This document shows, piece after piece, positions 20,101 through 27,443 of a DNA stretch of 64,000 nucleotides; the first letter of the stretch is position 1; each line of letters starts with the position of its first letter. The DNA is from Woeseiaceae bacterium (GTDB taxonomy: Bacteria > Pseudomonadota > Gammaproteobacteria > Steroidobacterales > Woeseiaceae): positions 62,001 to 126,000 of the forward strand of contig JANQLK010000022.1 of the NCBI GenBank assembly GCA_028280615.1, given 5' to 3'. The notes under the pieces are model-generated. The model saw only the letters and a list, made by a program, of their open reading frames with translations. It was not told where the DNA came from and made no database searches. A program made the position numbers and the translations under genes.

Positions 20101-22030
20101 CGGAGCCTGCCTGGGCTGTTCCGAGAAGACCGTGATGCACGTGTTCGTGGCCACGGTCGAGGCGCTCATGCAGCCGAGGGTCAAAGCGCACGTTGCGCAC
20201 ATCGAGACGCTGATCGAGAGTCTCAGGCAGCGCGTGCAGGACGCGCTCGTGGGAGACATCGATCTCGGCAACGCCGAGGAATTCGAGCGCATCGTCGAGG
20301 GCATCGGCGACGGCGACGTCACGCTCGCGGGCATCGCCGGCCGCATCGAACGGGATACGGGCGGCCGGGCAATCGATCCGGATTGGCTCAGGCGCGTAAC
20401 CACGCTGATCGGCGAGCTCGGCCGGCTCAAGTGGCAGTACACCGACGGCACGACCGGGGGCGGCCGCTCGAGCATGGGCATGCTCAACGCGACCGGCTGC
20501 ACGAGCGTCTGGGGAAGCACCTACCCGTACAACCCGTACCCGTTTCCCTGGGCGAACCATCTTTTCCAGGACACGCCGTCGCTTGCGATGGGCGTGTTCG
20601 AGGGCCATATGGCGAAAATGGCGGACGGTTTCCGCACGATCCGCCTGGCCGAGCTCGAACTGAGCGGGGAGTACCGGCCGTCCGAACACGATGAGTTCTT
20701 TACCTACTTCGACTGGCAGTCGTTCAGCGACACCGAGTTCAAGCTCTGTCCGCCGGTCGTCGCGGTCGGCGGCGACGGTGCGATGTACGACATCGGCTTC
20801 CAGAACCTGTCGCGCATGATGATGTCGGGCAAGCCCATCAAGGCGCTGGTCGTCGACACGCAGGTCTACTCGAACACGGGCGGGCAGGCCTGCACGAGCG
20901 GCTTCTTCAGCCAGGTGTCGGACATGGCCCAGTTCGGCAAGGCGATTCGCGGCAAGGAGGAGATCCGCAAGGAGATCGGGCTGGTCGGCATGGCCCATCG
21001 CACGACCTACGTACTGCAGGGCGCGATCTCGAACGCCAGCCACATGATCGAGGGCTTCATCGAAGGCCTGCTGGCACGTCGGCCCGCGTTGTTCAACCTG
21101 TACACGAGCTGCCAGCCGGAGCACGGCATTGGCGACGACATGGGCGCTGAGCAGGCGAGGCTCGCGGTCGAGTCGCGCGCCTACCCGCTGTTTCGCTACG
21201 ACCCGGACAGGGGCCACACGCCAGCGGAGTGCTTCGACCTGAGCGGCAACCCCGACATTCACTCGGACTGGCCGAGCTACACGCTAAGGTATCTCAAGAA
21301 CGGCCGCGAGCAGTCGATGGAGCTGCCGCTGACCTTCGCCGACTTCGCGATGACCGAGACGCGATTCCGCAAACACTTCCGGATGGCGCCGCCGGACACG
21401 TGGAATGACAAGATGCTTCCGCTGCACGAATTCCTGAACCTCGACGAGGTTTCGCGCGAGGGGCGATTCCCGTTCATCTGGACCGTGGACCGGCAGAACC
21501 GGCTCAGCCGCCTGCTCGTGGACGAGGCCATGGTGCGATCGTGCGAGGACCGGCGGAGCTTCTGGACGATGTTGCGCGCACTCGCGGGCATCGAGGACCC
21601 GGCCGAGCCCGCGGCCGACGTCGAGTCGCGTATACGCCGCGAGGTGATCGCCAACATCGCGCGCGGGCTCGCGGAGATGGCGGACGGCAATGCCGTGGAC
21701 CCGGCCGGCGCTGAGTTCGGTACGCCGGACGACTCCGCGGCTCCGGCCGAAGCGGCAGCCGACACGGCGGCCGCGGCCGACTACATGGCGCCGTGGCTGG
21801 ATACGGACGACTGCACGGCCTGCGACGAGTGCATCAAGATCAACCCGGCCGTCTTCGAGTACAACGCCGACGGCAAGGCGGTTATCGCCAATGCCGATGG
21901 CGGCCCCTACAGCGATCTCGTCAAGGCTGCCGAGAAGTGCACGGCCGAAGTCATACATCCGGGCCTTCCCCGGGACCGGTCGGCCGGCGATATCGAGAAG
22001 TGGATCGCGCGCGGCGAGAAATACAACTAG
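17105..22030 (+). CDS. Giant pyruvate:ferredoxin (2-oxoacid:acceptor) oxidoreductase, NifJ family, with C-terminal ferredoxin domain
   Basis: TPP-dependent 2-oxoacid oxidoreductase that would oxidise pyruvate (or another 2-oxoacid) to an acyl-CoA and reduce ferredoxin. It is 1641 aa against about 1170-1200 for NifJ. Order: POR-N domain (DAAGAYPITPSTQMGEYW, EPEGEHAAAA), domain II, gamma domain (about 490-720, RLHSIGGWGAITTGKNLA), two [4Fe-4S] sites at C788/791/794/798 and C924/927/930/934, then CLGC (1002-1005) and the TPP domain with GDGAMYDIG (from 1223) and VYSNTGGQA. An additional C-terminal ferredoxin-like domain has C1570, C1573, C1576 and C1612. It lies between rnfB and rnfC, pointing to direct delivery of electrons to Rnf. 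Substrate preference cannot be read from sequence. Confidence 0.93.
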   Translation: MKNELDEVRFPGTPAAMDGNTAVISCERESSDAAGAYPITPSTQMGEYWAEAAAAGHVNISGRPLIFVEPEGEHAAAAVTAGMAMTGLRAANFSSGQGIAYMHESLYAAAGKRLPYVLNIGARAMTKSTLNVHAGHDDYHCIDDTGFFQLFACNAQGAADLNVIAHRIAEMALTPGAVAQDGFLTTHLIESMRVPERELIETFLGRPDDVIDTPTPAQRIVYGEKRRRIPMLWDVDNPVMAGLVENQDAYMQSVAAQRPFFFDHVRDLADDAFEEFARLTGRRYARIGTYRTEGADYLIVGQGSLVPYAEVVADYLAESRGIKVGVVDVTMFRPFPADLLSAVLRGRKGVTVLERLDQPLAGDLPLMREIRATVSKCIENGRDDGALPYPDLDRYTKPKDAPPLYSGSFGMGSRDLQPEGLIGAVENMLPDGGRKRLFYLSIDFLRKRALTPKQEIYQQTIEDAYPHVRELALRGSENPNLMPEGSITVRLHSIGGWGAITTGKNLAMTLYSLLGYDIKANPKYGSEKKGQPTTFYLSAAPEPIKVNCEYFYVDVVLSPDPNVFHHTNALAGLKDGGTFIIQSDLKDPASVWASIPIGFQQTIVEKGIRVFFLDAFSIARDEATDADLQLRMQGVAFQGAFFAASTVLDDKGLDEGRLLREIRAQLEYKFGDKGARVVEDNMRAIKRGHDELVEILDKPFTLSANAGDAIPAEPPLPTMVKRLPESQSATSDIHRFWEQTGNFYARGMGSDNITDPFVGLGTMPALSSLFRDMTGIRFEHPEWIPENCTACGDCYTVCPDTAIPGLVNEVGEVLDTVVKRVRKNGGSTEHLPRAVRSVERHLRSEMVEAGESASVAGMLEGAIEKTLAEADAAVRPALSDEFGAFRDELNGFQFAVTRPYFTLPERKQAGDGGLLSITVDPYTCKGCMECVKVCDDDALRPVTQTDASIEGLRKNWDLWLDLPNTPRKYVRIDDLEERIGALETLLLDKDNYLAFASGDGACLGCSEKTVMHVFVATVEALMQPRVKAHVAHIETLIESLRQRVQDALVGDIDLGNAEEFERIVEGIGDGDVTLAGIAGRIERDTGGRAIDPDWLRRVTTLIGELGRLKWQYTDGTTGGGRSSMGMLNATGCTSVWGSTYPYNPYPFPWANHLFQDTPSLAMGVFEGHMAKMADGFRTIRLAELELSGEYRPSEHDEFFTYFDWQSFSDTEFKLCPPVVAVGGDGAMYDIGFQNLSRMMMSGKPIKALVVDTQVYSNTGGQACTSGFFSQVSDMAQFGKAIRGKEEIRKEIGLVGMAHRTTYVLQGAISNASHMIEGFIEGLLARRPALFNLYTSCQPEHGIGDDMGAEQARLAVESRAYPLFRYDPDRGHTPAECFDLSGNPDIHSDWPSYTLRYLKNGREQSMELPLTFADFAMTETRFRKHFRMAPPDTWNDKMLPLHEFLNLDEVSREGRFPFIWTVDRQNRLSRLLVDEAMVRSCEDRRSFWTMLRALAGIEDPAEPAADVESRIRREVIANIARGLAEMADGNAVDPAGAEFGTPDDSAAPAEAAADTAAAADYMAPWLDTDDCTACDECIKINPAVFEYNADGKAVIANADGGPYSDLVKAAEKCTAEVIHPGLPRDRSAGDIEKWIARGEKYN

Positions 22031-22037
22031 GGAGAGC

Positions 22038-23402
22038 CTGATCATATCCCCGACGCACCCGCTGCTCTCGTCCTTTCCCACCTTCAGCCACGGCATTCAT
22101 CCGCCGCAGTCCAAGGCGGATACGAAGCACCTCGAGATTCGCCAGTTCCCGTTCGCTTGCGCGCTGGTCGTGCCGCTGTCGCAGCACGTGGGCGCGCCTT
22201 CGGTACCGGTCGTGCGCGAGGGCCAGGAGGTGGCGCGTGGCGAGCTCCTCGCGCGCGCCGACGGTTTCGTGTCGGTCGCCCAGCACGCGCCGGCTTCGGG
22301 GCTCGTTCGGCGGATCGGCCTGGCGCCGTCTATCGCCGGGCGCATGAGCGAGGCCGTGTTTCTCGAACCCTATCCGGCGTCGACACAGGAGGTCGCGGAT
22401 GGCGAACCCTGCCGGCTGGACGATGCGAGTCCCGACGACATCATCGCCGCCATCCAGGCGGCCGGCATCGTGGGCCTCGGCGGCGCGGCGTTTCCCACGC
22501 ACGTCAAGCTGAAGCCGCCCGAGGGCCGGAAGCTCGACACGCTGATCCTGAACGGCGTCGAGTGCGAACCGTACCTGACGACCGACCACCGCGTGATGCT
22601 CGAGCACGGCGGCGACATATTCATGGGCATTCGCTACCTGCTCAAGGCGACGGGCGCGGCAAGGGCGATCATCGGCATCGAGGCCAACAAACTGGATGCG
22701 GCCGCGGCCCTCGACGCCGGGCGGCCCGGCGATATCGACGTCACGACCGCCGTGGTTCGCGTCAAGTACCCGCAGGGCGCCGAGAAGATGCTGATCACGG
22801 CCGTGCTCGGCGAGGAGGTTCCGAGCGGCGGCTTGCCATCCGATATCGGCGTCGTGGTCGTCAACGTCGCGACGGCCGCCGAGATCGGCCGCCTGCTGCC
22901 GCGGGGGCGCGGCATCCAGGAACGCGTCGTTACGATCACGGGTCCGGCCGTGGGCCGCAAGGGAAACTACCGGGTCCCCATCGGCACGCCGCTGAGGTTC
23001 GCCCTCGAACACGCCGACTTGAGCGACGATGTGTCGCGCGTCTTCCTGGGCGGACCAATGATGGGACAGGCACTCTCGAGCCTGGACATCCCGATCACGA
23101 AAGGCACGTCCGGCTTCGTCGCGTTCACGTCGGCCGAGACGGGCGCGCCGCGCCGGGAGTACCCGTGCATACGCTGTGCCTATTGTGTCGACGCCTGCCC
23201 CGTACACCTGAACCCGGCGCAGCTGGGGGTGCTCGCGAAGAACGGCGAATACGACCGCATGGCGGAGGAGTTTCACCTGATGGACTGCTTCGAGTGCGGG
23301 TCCTGCTCCTACGTCTGTCCGTCGCACATACCGCTCGTGCAGCGTTTTCGCGAGGCGAAGGCCATCCTGCGCCAGCCGCCGCGAGTCGATACGAAAAGCT
23401 GA
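22038..23402 (+). CDS. rnfC: Electron transport complex subunit RnfC
   Basis: Peripheral NADH/FMN-binding subunit of Rnf. The protein from about 22038 is about 454 aa: FSHGIHPPQSKADT, PLSQHVGAPSVPVVREGQEV, the glycine-rich nucleotide/FMN region GLGGAAFPTHVKLKPP, LILNGVECEPYLTTD, and two ferredoxin motifs, CIRCAYCVDACPVHLNP and CFECGSCSYVCPSHIPLV. No ATG, GTG or TTG lies in frame between the PFOR stop (22030) and the conserved HGIHPP region. CTG 22038, ATC 22041 or ATA 22044 follow a GGGAGAG site (22030-22036); in-frame ATGs at 21891 and 21897 lie inside the PFOR gene. Its stop overlaps rnfD by one base. Confidence 0.92.
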   Translation: MIISPTHPLLSSFPTFSHGIHPPQSKADTKHLEIRQFPFACALVVPLSQHVGAPSVPVVREGQEVARGELLARADGFVSVAQHAPASGLVRRIGLAPSIAGRMSEAVFLEPYPASTQEVADGEPCRLDDASPDDIIAAIQAAGIVGLGGAAFPTHVKLKPPEGRKLDTLILNGVECEPYLTTDHRVMLEHGGDIFMGIRYLLKATGAARAIIGIEANKLDAAAALDAGRPGDIDVTTAVVRVKYPQGAEKMLITAVLGEEVPSGGLPSDIGVVVVNVATAAEIGRLLPRGRGIQERVVTITGPAVGRKGNYRVPIGTPLRFALEHADLSDDVSRVFLGGPMMGQALSSLDIPITKGTSGFVAFTSAETGAPRREYPCIRCAYCVDACPVHLNPAQLGVLAKNGEYDRMAEEFHLMDCFECGSCSYVCPSHIPLVQRFREAKAILRQPPRVDTKS

Positions 23403-24418
23403 TGGCGCGGACCGTACTCGAGATCGGCACGTCGCCGCACATCGCGAGCGGCGCAAGCGTCGATACGATCATGCGGCATGTCGTCTATGCGCTCTTGCCG
23501 GCGAGCCTGTTCGCCGTCTACGTGTTCGGACTCGCCGCGCTCGTGACGCTGGCCATCGCCACGCTGAGCTGTGTCGTCAGCGAGAGCCTTCTGTGTCGCG
23601 CAAGCGGCAAGCCCGGCACGCTCGGGGACTGGTCGGTCGTCGTCACCGGGCTCCTGTACGGCCTGACGCTGCCGCCGGGACTGCCGGCCTGGATGGTCGC
23701 GCTGGGCGGGATCGTCGCCGTGGGCGTCGGCAAGTTCCTGTTCGGCGGCCTCGGCGCGAACGCGTTCAACCCCGCGCTGGTCGGCCGCGCCTTCCTGCAG
23801 GCCGCGTTCCCGGTGTCGATGACGTCCTGGGAACCGATCATGGACGCTGGGCGCTTCACGACGCTGCCCGCGTCGACGCTCGCGCTGCCGTTTACGACCC
23901 CGAGCTACGATGCCTTGACGGGCGCAACGCCGCTCGCCGCGATGAAATTCGACGCCGACCCGACCGCGGCGACGGACCTCGTGCTCGGCCTGACGACCGG
24001 CTCCACGGGCGAGACGGCCGGGCTGTTGCTGCTGCTCGGCGGCCTGTATCTCGCCGCGCGTCGCTTCCTGAACTGGCGCATACCGGCGGCGATACTCGCT
24101 ACCGTGTTCCTGCTGTCGGCGATCGCGCACGGCGTCGACCCGGCGCGCTACCCGGAGCCGGTATTCATGCTGTTCGCGGGCGGGCTCATGCTCGGCGCGC
24201 TGTTCATGGCCACGGACATGGTGGCATCGCCGATGACGGCCGCCGGCTGCGTGATCTATGGCGTGCTGATCGGCGTGCTCGTCGTCGTCATCCGCTTCTA
24301 CGGCGGTATGCCCGAGGGCGTCATGTACGCAATCCTGTTCGCCAATGCCGTGTCGCCGCACATCGATACACTCTTGAGGCCTCGCGTTTACGGCACCCGC
24401 AAGGCGGCGTCGCCGTGA
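23402..24418 (+). CDS. rnfD: Electron transport complex subunit RnfD
   Basis: Integral membrane subunit of Rnf with a covalently bound FMN, 338 aa. About ten hydrophobic segments are visible. The flavinylation motif is DALTGATPLAAM, the family S/TGATPL site with a Thr acceptor. KFLFGGLGANAFNPALVGRAFLQAAFP is the conserved RnfD/NqrB loop. ATG 23402 overlaps the rnfC stop (TGATG). The homologous subunit NqrB takes part in ion translocation. Confidence 0.95.
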   Translation: MARTVLEIGTSPHIASGASVDTIMRHVVYALLPASLFAVYVFGLAALVTLAIATLSCVVSESLLCRASGKPGTLGDWSVVVTGLLYGLTLPPGLPAWMVALGGIVAVGVGKFLFGGLGANAFNPALVGRAFLQAAFPVSMTSWEPIMDAGRFTTLPASTLALPFTTPSYDALTGATPLAAMKFDADPTAATDLVLGLTTGSTGETAGLLLLLGGLYLAARRFLNWRIPAAILATVFLLSAIAHGVDPARYPEPVFMLFAGGLMLGALFMATDMVASPMTAAGCVIYGVLIGVLVVVIRFYGGMPEGVMYAILFANAVSPHIDTLLRPRVYGTRKAASP

Positions 24419-25092
24419 GCGCCGTTGCCCCGCCGCCGGCCTGGCCCATGTACCGGGCACTCGTCGGGATCGGCATGGCCTGCGGCCTCGTGATCGCCGT
24501 CGTCGTGCAGCTCACGCGGCCCGCGATCGAGCGGAACCATGCCGAAGCACTGCAGCGTGCCGTGTTCGCGGTGCTGCCGGCCGCGACCGGCCGTGCGGCC
24601 TACACGGCGATGCCCGACGGCTCGATCGTCGCGGGGGAAGCGCCGGGCGGCGATCGCCTGCACGCCGGCTACGACGCGAATGGCAAGCTCGTGGGCGTCG
24701 CGATCGAGGCGGCCGGGATGGGCTATGCCGACACGATACGCGTGCTGTACGGCTACGCGCCGTCGACCGAAACCATCGTCGGCTTCCGGGTGCTCTCAAG
24801 CAAGGAGACGCCCGGGCTCGGCGACAAGATCGAACTCGATCCCAGGTTTCTCGACAACTTCGCTGCGCTGGACGCCGCGCTGGACAGCGGCGGTCTCAGG
24901 CTCGCCAATGCGATCGTGACCGTGAAACAGGGCGCTAAGGCCAACCCCTGGCAGATCGACGGCATCACGGGCGCCACGGTGTCGTCGAAGGCCGTCGGCG
25001 ACATGCTGAACGACAGCGCCGGCAGGCTGCTGCCGGCGATCCAGAACGGGCTCGACGTGCTCGAAGCCGGAGGCCCCGATGACGGCGCATGA
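24415..25092 (+). CDS. rnfG: Electron transport complex subunit RnfG
   Basis: Membrane-anchored periplasmic flavoprotein subunit of Rnf, 225 aa. One N-terminal helix (ALVGIGMACGLVIAVVVQL) is followed by the FMN-binding domain, with VLSSKETPGLGDKIE and the covalent FMN site DGITGATVSSKAV. Start GTG 24415 overlaps the rnfD stop in a GTGA arrangement. The end overlaps rnfE by 14 bp. Flavinylation would require ApbE, which is not in this window. Confidence 0.95.
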   Translation: MSAVAPPPAWPMYRALVGIGMACGLVIAVVVQLTRPAIERNHAEALQRAVFAVLPAATGRAAYTAMPDGSIVAGEAPGGDRLHAGYDANGKLVGVAIEAAGMGYADTIRVLYGYAPSTETIVGFRVLSSKETPGLGDKIELDPRFLDNFAALDAALDSGGLRLANAIVTVKQGAKANPWQIDGITGATVSSKAVGDMLNDSAGRLLPAIQNGLDVLEAGGPDDGA

Positions 25093-25729
25093 CGCAGCCG
25101 GCCCGATGTCCACCGACGAGTTCGTCAAGGGCCTGTGGCGGGACAATCCCGTGTTCGTTCAGCTGCTCGGCATGTGCCCCGTGCTCGCGGTCAGCAACAC
25201 GGCGATCAACGCGCTGGCGATGGGCCTCGCGACGAGTTTCGTGCTGCTGATGTCGAATACGCTGGTGTCGATGCTCAAGCGCATCATCCCGCGGCAGGTG
25301 CGCATCGCGACGTACATCCTGATCATTGCCACGTTCGTGACGGTCGTCGACTACGCCATCGAGGCGATCAGCCTGGATCTGCACCGGGCGCTGGGCGCAT
25401 TCATCTCGCTGATCGTGGCCAACTGCCTGATACTCGGCCGCGCCGAGGCATTTGCGTCGAAAAACACGGTGCGGAGTTCAGTCCTGGATGCGTTGGGCAT
25501 GGGGCTCGGGTTCACGCTCGCCCTGTTCTGCTTAGGAAGCGTACGCGAGCTGCTCGGCAACGGCAGCCTGTTCGACGTCGCCGTCCTCCCGGCCGCGTTC
25601 GAACCGTGGATCGTTATGATTCTGCCGAGCGGCGGATTCTTTACGCTGGCCGCCTGGCTGCTCGTGATTCGACATCGGCAGCGCCGTCGCGAGAAACGGC
25701 TCGCCGTCGAGGCGATAGAGGCACGATGA
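25079..25729 (+). CDS. rnfE: Electron transport complex subunit RnfE
   Basis: Integral membrane subunit paralogous to RnfA, 216 aa with about six helices. Family signatures: GLWRDNPVFVQLLGMCPVLAVSNTAINALAMGLAT near the N-terminus and ISLIVANCLILGRAEAFASKN in the middle. The conserved Cys in GMCPVL and ANCLIL are the positions that bind an iron centre shared with RnfA in structures of Rnf and Nqr complexes. It overlaps rnfG upstream and rnfA downstream. Confidence 0.95.
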   Translation: MTAHDAAGPMSTDEFVKGLWRDNPVFVQLLGMCPVLAVSNTAINALAMGLATSFVLLMSNTLVSMLKRIIPRQVRIATYILIIATFVTVVDYAIEAISLDLHRALGAFISLIVANCLILGRAEAFASKNTVRSSVLDALGMGLGFTLALFCLGSVRELLGNGSLFDVAVLPAAFEPWIVMILPSGGFFTLAAWLLVIRHRQRRREKRLAVEAIEAR

Positions 25730-26313
25730 TGGAATCACAGTCGCTGGCATCCGTATTTCTGAACGCGGCGCTCGTGAACAACTTCGTGCTCGCGTACTTT
25801 TTGGGGATTTGCCCGTTTCTCGGCGTCTCGACCCGGGTCGGCACGGCCGCGCGCATGGGAGGCGCGGTGATGTTCGTCATGCTCGTCAGCTCGGTGGCCG
25901 CGTTCGCGATACACCACCTGCTGCTGCTCGCGGGCGTCCCGTTTCTCGAGCTGATCGCATTCATCGCCGTGATCGCGTCGACCGTGCAGCTCGTCGAGAT
26001 GTTCATCAAAAAGACAAGTCCGGCGCTGTTTCGGGCGCTGGGGATCTTCCTGCCGCTGATCACGACCAACTGCGCGATCCTGGGCCTGGCGCTGTTTCAG
26101 ACCAACCGGGAATACGGCTTCCTCGAATGCATCGCCTATGCGCTCGGTGCCGGCGCGGGATTCGCGCTGGCGCTCGTGCTCATGGCCGGGATTCGGGAGC
26201 GACTTCTGCTGGCCGAAGTCCCCGACGTCGCGGAGGGTGCCGCCAGCGCGCTGATCGTAGCGGGAATCCTTTCGCTCACGTTCATGGGATTCGCGGGGCT
26301 GGGCGCGCAATGA
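25726..26313 (+). CDS. rnfA: Electron transport complex subunit RnfA
   Basis: Integral membrane subunit, 195 aa, about six helices, forming an antiparallel pair with RnfE. Signatures: NAALVNNFVLAYFLGICPFLGVST and FLPLITTNCAILGLALF, again with the two metal-ligand Cys. ATG 25726 overlaps the rnfE stop; ATG 25729 follows directly and cannot be ruled out. The resulting order C-D-G-E-A is that of clostridial-type rnfCDGEAB operons, not the A-B-C-D-G-E order of E. coli rsx. Confidence 0.95.
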   Translation: MMESQSLASVFLNAALVNNFVLAYFLGICPFLGVSTRVGTAARMGGAVMFVMLVSSVAAFAIHHLLLLAGVPFLELIAFIAVIASTVQLVEMFIKKTSPALFRALGIFLPLITTNCAILGLALFQTNREYGFLECIAYALGAGAGFALALVLMAGIRERLLLAEVPDVAEGAASALIVAGILSLTFMGFAGLGAQ

Positions 26314-26519
26314 TCCGCGAAATCGTCATTGCATTGATCCTGACGCCGCTGCTCGTGGTTGCATGGGCGGCCGTGCAACAGGCCTGGAGCCGGGCATTCC
26401 GCGGGCCTCTCGAAGCCGATGACGCGCTCGAAGGCCGCGGCGGCTGCGGTGCCTGCGGAACCGTCGGCGGCCGCTGTACCGAGACAACTATCGACACTCA
26501 ACCTGGAGACCACTCATGA
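26310..26519 (+). CDS. Small Cys-rich single-TM protein (NqrM-like candidate)
   Basis: Protein of 69 aa. Residues about 4-22 (EIVIALILTPLLVVAWAAVQQ) form one membrane helix; a soluble tail carries three Cys in GRGGCGACGTVGGRCTE. Both ends overlap neighbours by ATGA (rnfA stop, reductase start), so it is part of the operon. The layout resembles NqrM (DUF539), a small membrane protein with conserved Cys needed to mature the iron centre between NqrD and NqrE, the homologues of RnfE and RnfA. The parallel is inferred from size, topology, Cys and position; sequence similarity is too short to be sure. Confidence 0.72.
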   Translation: MIREIVIALILTPLLVVAWAAVQQAWSRAFRGPLEADDALEGRGGCGACGTVGGRCTETTIDTQPGDHS

Positions 26520-27376
26520 AGCTCGAAGACCTGGAACAGCAAACGCGCCACGAGGCTACCGTTCATTCCAACGAGCGCGTGACCTCGGAGTCTGCCGAGG
26601 CTGAAGTGCGCGAACTCGTACTCGACATCGACAGCGATGATTTCGACATCGCACCGGGACAGAGTATCGGCGTCGTCACGCCCGGCCCGCACGACCTCGG
26701 ACACGACGAGCACTTCAGGCTGTACAGCATCGCGGATATGCCGGATGCGAACGGTTCGGGCAAGACCCGGGTGACGATAGCGGTGCGGCGCGTCTCCTAC
26801 ATCGACGACTACAGCGGCGAACGTTTCGACGGGATCAGCTCGAACTACCTGTGTGACCGCAAGCCCGGAGATGCCGTGACGATTACGGGGCCCTACGGCT
26901 ATGCATTCGAAGTGCCGGACGACCACGGCGCCAACCTGATCCTGATCGGCGCCGGCACGGGCATCGCCCCGTTCCGCGCATTCATCAAGCACATCTACCG
27001 CGAGATCGGCGACTGGACCGGCAAGGTCCGGCTGTTCTACGGCGCAAACACGGGTCTCGAGCTGTTCTACATGAACGAAGAGCGCGACGACTTCGCCCTC
27101 TACTACGACGAAGAGACGTTCGAGGCGTTCCAGGCGCTGTCGCCACGGCCCAACTGGACCGACCCCGTGGCCTGGGACTACTGTCTCGAGGCGCGCTCCG
27201 AGGAAATCCTGAACATGCTGGATCAGCCGGACACCTACGTCTACGTAGCCGGCCTCGAGCCCGTGCGCGACGAGCTGAACAAGGTCTTCGCGAACATGCT
27301 CGGTTCCGAAGAGCGCTGGGCTCGCCGGCAGGCCGAACTCGCGGCCGGCGGGCGCTGGACGGAGCTGCTGTACTAA
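26516..27376 (+). CDS. Plant-type ferredoxin-NADP+ reductase family protein
   Basis: Flavoprotein of 286 aa. FAD motif RLYSIAD (about residues 67-73) and SSNYLCDRKPGDAVTITGPYG; NADP-binding motif GAGTGIAPFRAF (about 144-155); FYGANTGLELFYMNE; YVYVAGLEP near the end; C-terminal WTELLY with an aromatic last residue as in plant and cyanobacterial FNRs. It has no Fe-S domain of its own, so ferredoxin or a flavodoxin is the expected partner. As the last gene of the PFOR-Rnf operon, it could let reduced ferredoxin make NADPH, or NADPH reduce ferredoxin for Rnf. The direction is not readable from sequence. Confidence 0.9.
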   Translation: MKLEDLEQQTRHEATVHSNERVTSESAEAEVRELVLDIDSDDFDIAPGQSIGVVTPGPHDLGHDEHFRLYSIADMPDANGSGKTRVTIAVRRVSYIDDYSGERFDGISSNYLCDRKPGDAVTITGPYGYAFEVPDDHGANLILIGAGTGIAPFRAFIKHIYREIGDWTGKVRLFYGANTGLELFYMNEERDDFALYYDEETFEAFQALSPRPNWTDPVAWDYCLEARSEEILNMLDQPDTYVYVAGLEPVRDELNKVFANMLGSEERWARRQAELAAGGRWTELLY

Positions 27377-27443
27377 CGAACGGCTCGAATCGCCACGCCC
27401 CGCCCCGAAATGGCGGTCGCCCGGCACGGCCGGCGGCCCGACA

